Of a stretch of DNA of 19,077 bases, positions 14,330 through 19,077 are shown piece after piece. The position numbers and the translations under genes are program-made. The stretch comes from Nitrospira sp. UBA2083. Its GTDB lineage: Bacteria > Nitrospirota > Nitrospiria > Nitrospirales > Nitrospiraceae. Position 1 is the stretch's first letter, and each line of letters starts with the position of its first letter. Under the pieces are notes generated by a model. It saw only the letters and a program-made list of their open reading frames with translations, did not search any database and was not told where the DNA came from. The DNA lies in the NCBI GenBank assembly GCA_002331625.1, contig DCZN01000038.1:5279-24355 (forward strand). The letters run 5' to 3'.

Positions 14330-14797
14330 ATGAAGGCGATGGACTGTTCATCTATGCTCCTCCATGAACGATGTGTTGTGCTCCTTGATCAATATCCCTG
14401 GAGTATAGGCACGCGGATAGGGCTGGGTTTCATGATCCCATACGTGCTCCCCCAATTGTGTGACAACGAACAACGGGTTGGGTGCTTGATTGGCTCGTTC
14501 GTCGCCATTCTGTTCTTTCTTCGGCTGGGTCCCGTAATGGTTCGAAGGCTCATGCCGTTCTCAAAAGAGGTCCATCTAATATGGGGGGAACGACGGCAGC
14601 TAGCCAAACGGTTTGATTCTTATCAGTGGCAAAAGCTGTTTTGGATGGGCATTGGTATGGCAGGTTACGCAATGATATGGGGGAATGTCGGGAACGTAAT
14701 CGGTGCTCTTATAGTGTTTTGTCTTATAGGCGGGGGGCTTGGCGCTCTTTTTTGGGTTCGACGGAATGAGAGTACAGTGGGAGTGAATATTGGATAG
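14330..14797 (+). CDS. Small integral membrane protein of unknown function
   Basis: Not recognised. The predicted product is 155 residues with a polar N-terminus, then several hydrophobic stretches: about residues 28-45 (one helix), 50-70 (one helix, followed by basic VRRLMPF), a charged cytoplasmic-like loop about 72-103 rich in Lys/Arg/Glu, then 104-145 (two helices with Gly-rich packing) ending in WVRRN. Four membrane spans are likely, with the basic loop inside. The start at ATG 14330 has only a weak ribosome site (CAAGAGAA upstream); ATG 14339 preceded by AAGGCG is possible. It is too short for a typical Wzy polymerase. Its position next to the unknown duplicated-module protein and glycosyltransferase is the only hint of a role. 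The reading frame looks real because hydrophobic and charged segments alternate sensibly. Confidence 0.55.
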   Translation: MKAMDCSSMLLHERCVVLLDQYPWSIGTRIGLGFMIPYVLPQLCDNEQRVGCLIGSFVAILFFLRLGPVMVRRLMPFSKEVHLIWGERRQLAKRFDSYQWQKLFWMGIGMAGYAMIWGNVGNVIGALIVFCLIGGGLGALFWVRRNESTVGVNIG

Positions 14798-15042
14798 ACG
14801 AATGAGCGTGATATTGAACAGGTGAAGGACGCGGATTCTTTTTAGGCCCTATTGGGCTTGCCTCAAGGTGTGATCTCCAAATCAATCAGATGGATTCGAC
14901 GTTAGAGAGGTCGTCAAGATTTTGAAAGGAGACCTCGATCTGATATGTGCAATTAATAGTCGAAGGGCTGTTTGTTTCTCCCACGTTATGACTGAATGCA
15001 ACGATAGTAGTCGACTACATATCGGATAGCCGAGGGCTATGT
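14798..15042 (+). promoter_or_regulatory. 245-base intergenic region with palindromes before the duplicated-module gene
   Basis: There is no gene here. GGCCCTATTGGGCTT at about 14845-14859 can form a short tetraloop hairpin, but the T-run lies before it, so it is not a forward terminator. GAGGTC at 14907-14912 and GACCTC at 14931-14936 form a perfect 6-base inverted repeat with an 18-base loop. GTAGTCGACTAC at 15007-15018 is a perfect 12-base palindrome 24 bases before the next start codon, a plausible operator position. GAGGG at 15032-15036 is the ribosome site. A new promoter for the right-hand genes is possible but not demonstrated. Confidence 0.35.
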
Positions 15043-16143
15043 ATGAATGAAAATCAAATACTAACGACCTTGAAGTTGAGGGCTGGTGAATGGGTTGAGG
15101 TCCGTAACCAAGCTGAAATACTGAGTACTCTGGACTCAACAGCACGCTTAGAAGAATTGCCATTCATGCCACAAATGCTTACGTATTGTGGTCAGCGATT
15201 CCAAGTGCAAAAGCGCGCGCACAAGGTATGTGACACGGTCAATGGCACTGGAGCAAGGAGTTTATCGAACGCGGTAATTTTAGAAGGATTACGTTGTGAT
15301 GGGTTGGCGTATGGCGGTTGTGAAATGAGATGCACGATAATCTGGAAGGAAGCTTGGCTTAAACGACTTACAGGCAGCCAGGACATTCAGTTACACCCAA
15401 GTGCAAGATGTTCTGAGTCGGACATCTGGGCAGGAACCCGTCGCACACCGAAAGGAGAGGATGCGGAAGGGCCGCTGTACAGATGTCAGGCGGTTCAACT
15501 TCCTTTTGCGACACAACAGCTACCTCGCTGGGCTCTTTGGCAATATGTGGAGGATTATAGATCTGGCAACGTGCGGATATCACAGATTCTATCGTCTTTG
15601 TTTGCACTGCTTATACATGATCTTGCCGAATCAGGCCTTGGATTTGGTTCCGCACTTCGATCTGCCTACGATGCCATTCAAAGAATACGTGGAGGCATAC
15701 CCTATCCTTTCCGTAGAGGGCGTATCCCTGCTATGAGCCGAACCCCATCTGCTAATACGAGCATTCAAGTTGGAGAGTTGGTCAAAATAAAGAAATACAA
15801 GGATATTCTTGAAACAGTTGATGACAAGCTGATCAACAGGGGTATGGCGTTTCACCCTGAAATGGCTACTCATTGTGAAAAAACATTCCGCGTGTCTCAG
15901 CGTCTCAAGAAGATCATGAACGAAAAGACTGGTCAGTTGATGGAGCTCAAGAACGAATGTCTTGTCCTCGAAGGACTGTATTGTGTGGGGCACTTCACAA
16001 AGCCAATCTATTGTCCGCGAGCTACCTATCCATACTGGCGGGAGATTTGGCTGGAACGGATTACAGACTGCTCAGATAACATGCAGTCGACTGAAGGAAT
16101 GGTATATAAGCCCGGTAGAAAGAGGGAGCGAGCAGTCACGTAA
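15043..16143 (+). CDS. Uncharacterised polysaccharide-locus protein with duplicated Cys/Trp-rich module
   Basis: Function unknown. The 366-residue protein has two copies of one module, about residues 12-109 and 241-340, joined by a basic, partly helical linker (112-226). Shared positions include GExV (15/244), the IL-T-D stretch, FxPxM (41/270), C49/C278, FxV (53/282), R58/R287, LEGLxC (80/309) with C85/C314, C93 or C97/C324, and a closing WxExWLxR (101/332). Copy 1 adds C63 and the C93-C97 pair; copy 2 ends in YCPRATYPYWREIWLER. The repeated GExV/V..R strands suggest a small beta-barrel fold, and the Cys set suggests a metal site or disulfides; both are inference. No signal peptide or membrane helix is obvious. 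I recall similar hypothetical proteins in glycan loci of other phyla, without a known activity. ATG 15043 follows GAGGG. Confidence 0.85.
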   Translation: MNENQILTTLKLRAGEWVEVRNQAEILSTLDSTARLEELPFMPQMLTYCGQRFQVQKRAHKVCDTVNGTGARSLSNAVILEGLRCDGLAYGGCEMRCTIIWKEAWLKRLTGSQDIQLHPSARCSESDIWAGTRRTPKGEDAEGPLYRCQAVQLPFATQQLPRWALWQYVEDYRSGNVRISQILSSLFALLIHDLAESGLGFGSALRSAYDAIQRIRGGIPYPFRRGRIPAMSRTPSANTSIQVGELVKIKKYKDILETVDDKLINRGMAFHPEMATHCEKTFRVSQRLKKIMNEKTGQLMELKNECLVLEGLYCVGHFTKPIYCPRATYPYWREIWLERITDCSDNMQSTEGMVYKPGRKRERAVT

Positions 16144-16209
16144 GAGGCTTAGACTGGCGTGAGTGCCGTAACAGCATACGGCGTGGCAATTGTTGGGAGA
16201 CAGTTGGTG

Positions 16210-17361
16210 ATGGAGCAATTGACAGGTGAGAGAGTTGTTAGTGATGGAAGGGTACTGTTTCTCTCCCACAAAAATCTCTATGAGCAGGAGGCCTGGCGAG
16301 GGCCAGGTCGCGAACTTGAGACGGTAATTACAGAGGTAGATGCGGTCGACGTTATTGCTCCAAGAAGGGGTAAATGGTATCACCAACGAAAGCGGAATGC
16401 CCAGCGTGTGGGGAAATACACTTCCGTTGGACTAAATCCTGGTGCGGAGAAAGTGCATCTAAGGAAAGACTATGATCTATTCTTCACTGTATGTGAAAAG
16501 CCATCGGAGTTGTTAAATCTTAATGCCATCAAGGATTGGCGAAAACACTCGAAGGTGGCGATCTGTTGGATGACCGAATTTTATGAACACAATATTCCAT
16601 ACAATAAAAGTGTGTTGAATACCCTGTTACACTTCGATTGGGTTTTGTTCACCTTCGCGAGAATAAATGCATTTAAATCACTTTTAGGCCATCGGGTTAC
16701 GCATTTACCGTATGGTGTCGACAACGTTAAATTTTGCCCGTACCCTCAGAGACCAGCTAGATTCATCGATGTCTTAAGTATTGGGGGAAGGGCACAGGCA
16801 ACACACAATGCGCTTCTGCGCATGGCGAGGAATGATGGCATTCTGTATCTGTATGATTCACAGAGGGACCTCGCTGTCTACGATGTCGAAGAACATAGAT
16901 TGCAGTTGTCCAACCTCGCGAAGAGAAGTCGCTATTTCATTGTCAATCCAGGAAGCATCGATGAGCCAGAGAAAGTAGGAGGGCAGCAGGAATTTGGGCC
17001 AAGATATTTCGAGGGGATTGCTGCAGGTGCCATTTTGCTTGGCGACCAGCCTAAAGGTAACGAGCCGTTCGACAGAATTTTCAATTGGCCTGATGCAGTG
17101 ATTCATGTGCCTTATGGATCAGAAAATATTGGGGAGGTGATACTCGACCTTGATAAGAACTTGATCAGACAGGAGAGGATAAGAAATAAAAATATATCCG
17201 AATCTCTGTCGAAGCATGATTGGGTACATCGGTGGGAGTCGGTGCTCAAATTGGCAGGACTTCAACCTCTGCAGAAGCTGCAGGAAAGAAAGCAGCGATT
17301 GGCAGACATGCTGCAAGGCCTAAGAGCTGATTGCTTAGGAGCCGGTGTGCAGGTTGGCTAA
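16210..17361 (+). CDS. CgeB-like glycosyltransferase (GT-B fold, group 1-like)
   Basis: A putative cytoplasmic glycosyltransferase, 383 residues from ATG 16210. The N-terminal half has RVLFLSHKN and a long region with YDLFFTVCEKPSELL and ICWMTEFY. The C-terminal half has the junction LPYGVDNVKF, VLSIGGRA, and the nucleotide-binding-type segment FGPRYFEGIAAGAILLGDQ, whose Glu in RxxEGxAxG matches the Glyco_trans_1_2/CgeB pattern, ending with SKHDWVHRWESVL. It probably adds one sugar to the repeat unit; donor and acceptor are unknown. The in-frame GTG at 16159 would give 400 residues; ATG 16210 is preferred because GGGAGA at 16195-16200 precedes it at good spacing and the first recognisable strand comes shortly after. 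By eye the gene is more AT-rich toward its 3' end than the left-hand genes. Confidence 0.8.
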   Translation: MEQLTGERVVSDGRVLFLSHKNLYEQEAWRGPGRELETVITEVDAVDVIAPRRGKWYHQRKRNAQRVGKYTSVGLNPGAEKVHLRKDYDLFFTVCEKPSELLNLNAIKDWRKHSKVAICWMTEFYEHNIPYNKSVLNTLLHFDWVLFTFARINAFKSLLGHRVTHLPYGVDNVKFCPYPQRPARFIDVLSIGGRAQATHNALLRMARNDGILYLYDSQRDLAVYDVEEHRLQLSNLAKRSRYFIVNPGSIDEPEKVGGQQEFGPRYFEGIAAGAILLGDQPKGNEPFDRIFNWPDAVIHVPYGSENIGEVILDLDKNLIRQERIRNKNISESLSKHDWVHRWESVLKLAGLQPLQKLQERKQRLADMLQGLRADCLGAGVQVG

Positions 17362-17528
17362 ACCATGTTACATCGCCTTATGTTTTTCGCGTGCGTGTAA
17401 CTAGCCGCTTCCTTAGTTCCACTAATAATGGATGCACTGCGGGAAAACAGTGGCCCTCCGTTATTCCTTATTTATTACATTCGCACCCATAATTAAACGA
17501 AGAGGGAATCTCCCTTACGAGGTTGGAC
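17362..17528 (+). promoter_or_regulatory. Intergenic region before the flippase gene
   Basis: CACTG at 17435-17439 and CAGTG at 17448-17452 form a small hairpin without a T-tract. An AT-rich stretch follows (about 17459-17497). AGGGA at 17503-17507 and TCCCT at 17511-17515 form a tight 3-base-loop hairpin just before GAGG at 17519-17522, the likely ribosome site for TTG 17529. No firm promoter or terminator is assigned. Confidence 0.3.
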
Positions 17529-19052
17529 TTGTCGGTTCAATTGCAGGAAGAGAAGCTGGAGAGGGGCGAATTCTCAAAGAAATCCCTACATAGTGGAGCG
17601 ATTTCCATCCTGGCACAGGCTACAAATACAGCCGTGCAGATTGGAACAACGATATGTCTGGCTCGTCTTCTGGTGCCCGAAGATTTCGGACTTGTTGCGA
17701 TGGTATCCGCTCTGACGGGGTTTGCCAATGTGTTGATGGACCTCGGGACAAGGGATGCTGTGGTGCAAAGACCTCAGATTACGGCCGACGAACTGAGCAC
17801 TCTGTTCTGGTTGACGACCGGACTGGGCGCTTTGTTTACCGGTGCAGTGTTCGCGGCTGCCCCCTTAATTGGCGAGTTCTATCACGAAGAGCGATTGGTA
17901 AAGATTGCACAGTTTTGGGGACTGACTTTCGTTATCACGGCACTTTCCTGTCAGCATGCGGCGTTACTTCGCAGAAAGTTGATGTTTCAGAAGGTGGCAT
18001 TAATCGAAGTCACGGCCAATGTTCTTGGGGCATTCACGGCAATTGGGATGGCGCTCTCTGGTAGTGGCTATTGGGCGCTTGTCATTCGACCGCTTGTTAC
18101 TGCCTGCGTAATGCTCATTCTGGTCTGGTCCAACTGTCGCTGGATTCCCGGACTGCCGGTATTCTCGAAGGGTGTAAAGGAGACGGTGAAGTTCGGCCTA
18201 AACATTACTGGCTTTACGACCACGGACTATCTTGCGAAAGCTGCTGACCGCGTTGGTCTTGGTTATGCGGTTGGAGCAAGAGAACTAGGACTGTATCATA
18301 ACGCCTTGACTGTGTATGAAAATGCACTTACCGTCGTGACGCTGCCACTACATTCTGTTGCTGTGGCCACTCTGAGTAAGTTGAGGGATAATCTGGAGGA
18401 ATTAAGACGAGCGTGGTCTACCGCGTTATCGTCACTCACTTTTTTTGCAACGCTGGTATTCGTGGTTCTTGCGGTGATAGGCCAGGATTTGATTGTGCTG
18501 TTATTGGGCGATAAATGGATTGGTGCAGGTATACTTCTCGCCATGTTTGCGCTGCGTGGACCGGCACAAGTTGTCGAGCGTACGCTTGGCTGGTTGCATG
18601 TGGCGGCAGGTCGTCCGGATCGCTGGATGCGGTGGGGAATTGTAAGCGGTATCTTTCAAGTGGTGACTGTCTTGTGCGGGTTGCCCTTTGGCTCCCTGGG
18701 AGTCGCAATCTCCTATGGAGTATGTACATACATTATCTTTGTGCCAGCGATCGTTTATGCTGGACAACCACTTCAAATAGGTCTTGGGGATTTGATGCGT
18801 TCGATAGGGCCTCAGTTGATTGGGGCTCTCGTAACCGCAGTGGCAGGGTTTACGCTACGGATGTACTATTTGTCAGACTTTCCTCCCTTCCAGCGCATGG
18901 CCACACTTGTTGTGGTTTGTGTCAGTGTCTACACGCTGATAACCGTTGGAATGTTCAGAATGACCAAGCCGATTGATGTGGCGAAGCGACTCCTCAGGGA
19001 CTTTTTGCCAAGCGGGTTATCAAGAATGTTGGGTTTGAGCGCGGCTCACTAA
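17529..19052 (+). CDS. Wzx/WzxC-type polysaccharide flippase (MOP superfamily)
   Basis: A multi-pass inner-membrane transporter, about 507 residues, that flips undecaprenyl-linked repeat units to the periplasm. The N-terminal ISILAQATNTAVQIGTTI ... LARLLVPEDFGLVAMVSALT ... DLGTRDAVVQR ... STLFWLTTGLG run is the classic signature of the WzxC/PST branch. About 12-14 hydrophobic segments follow, with helices clear at roughly 95-115, 165-205, 295-325 and 370-475, and a short charged tail. The open frame begins at TTG 17523, but TTG 17529 has GAGG at 17519-17522 with 6-base spacing and is preferred; both are rare starts. It completes the Wzx/Wzc/Wza set, arguing for a Wzy-dependent rather than ABC-transporter export route. 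The Wzy polymerase is not in the window. Confidence 0.9.
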   Translation: MSVQLQEEKLERGEFSKKSLHSGAISILAQATNTAVQIGTTICLARLLVPEDFGLVAMVSALTGFANVLMDLGTRDAVVQRPQITADELSTLFWLTTGLGALFTGAVFAAAPLIGEFYHEERLVKIAQFWGLTFVITALSCQHAALLRRKLMFQKVALIEVTANVLGAFTAIGMALSGSGYWALVIRPLVTACVMLILVWSNCRWIPGLPVFSKGVKETVKFGLNITGFTTTDYLAKAADRVGLGYAVGARELGLYHNALTVYENALTVVTLPLHSVAVATLSKLRDNLEELRRAWSTALSSLTFFATLVFVVLAVIGQDLIVLLLGDKWIGAGILLAMFALRGPAQVVERTLGWLHVAAGRPDRWMRWGIVSGIFQVVTVLCGLPFGSLGVAISYGVCTYIIFVPAIVYAGQPLQIGLGDLMRSIGPQLIGALVTAVAGFTLRMYYLSDFPPFQRMATLVVVCVSVYTLITVGMFRMTKPIDVAKRLLRDFLPSGLSRMLGLSAAH

Positions 19053-19077
19053 AGACTGACCTTCCCCCGATTTCACA

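Noticed and set aside
14844..14860. GGCCC/GGGCTT hairpin with a T-run, as a terminator
   Set aside because: The T-run precedes the stem on the + strand and becomes an A-run after the stem on the - strand, so neither direction fits an intrinsic terminator.
18296..18976. Several overlapping open frames on both strands within the flippase gene
   Set aside because: They are shadows of a long conserved membrane-protein gene and carry no independent start signals or motifs.

Overview
The window is one co-directional (+ strand) exopolysaccharide or capsule biosynthesis locus from a diderm (Gram-negative) bacterium. The diderm assignment rests on an outer-membrane lipoprotein of the Wza type, a beta-barrel protein ending in an aromatic residue, and a Wzc-type inner-membrane copolymerase. 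Base composition looks close to 50% GC by eye. The gene mix (NusG-like antiterminator, short Wza, BBP2-type barrel, Wzc, then a long sugar-nucleotide block) would fit a Nitrospira-like organism. That taxonomic guess is inference only; nothing here fixes it. No tRNA, rRNA, CRISPR array, insertion sequence or phage gene was seen.

Layout. 1-316: gene-free, AT-rich leader with palindromes and a possible structured RNA. 317-883: NusG/RfaH-family specialised antiterminator. 1073-5676: export block (wza-like lipoprotein, BBP2-like barrel, wzc-like copolymerase/BY-kinase). 5766-7617: hexapeptide N-acetyltransferase plus DegT-family aminotransferase (WbpD/WbpE-like pair). 7781-10266: UDP-glucuronate decarboxylase-like enzyme plus UDP-glucose dehydrogenase. 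10263-14048: RmlC-like epimerase, Rossmann/SAF-domain oxidoreductase, RfbF-like cytidylyltransferase and PIG-L deacetylase. 14330-14797: small orphan membrane protein. 15043-16143: uncharacterised protein with a duplicated Cys/Trp-rich module. 16210-17361: CgeB-like glycosyltransferase. 17529-19052: WzxC-type flippase.

How the parts fit. The antiterminator probably lets polymerase read through the long operon. The middle enzymes make nucleotide sugars: UDP-GlcA and UDP-xylose, a 3-acetamido sugar, and probably a CDP-linked sugar. The glycosyltransferase adds a residue, the flippase moves lipid-linked repeat units across the inner membrane, and Wzc, Wza and the barrel handle polymerisation control and export. 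No Wzy polymerase, initiating phosphoglycosyltransferase or CDP-glucose 4,6-dehydratase is visible, so the locus probably continues to the right.

Most interesting points: (1) the 366-residue protein with two diverged copies of one Cys/Trp module; (2) a wzc leader where one CTCCGC segment could pair either with a decoy GCGGAGG or with the real ribosome-binding site; (3) Asn in place of the Walker B Asp in the Wzc kinase domain; (4) an RfaH-ops-like palindrome at the 5' end of the antiterminator gene itself; (5) the RmlC/SAF-oxidoreductase/RfbF/PIG-L set, which has no obvious textbook pathway. Most intergenic claims are by-eye base pairing with no folding calculation behind them.
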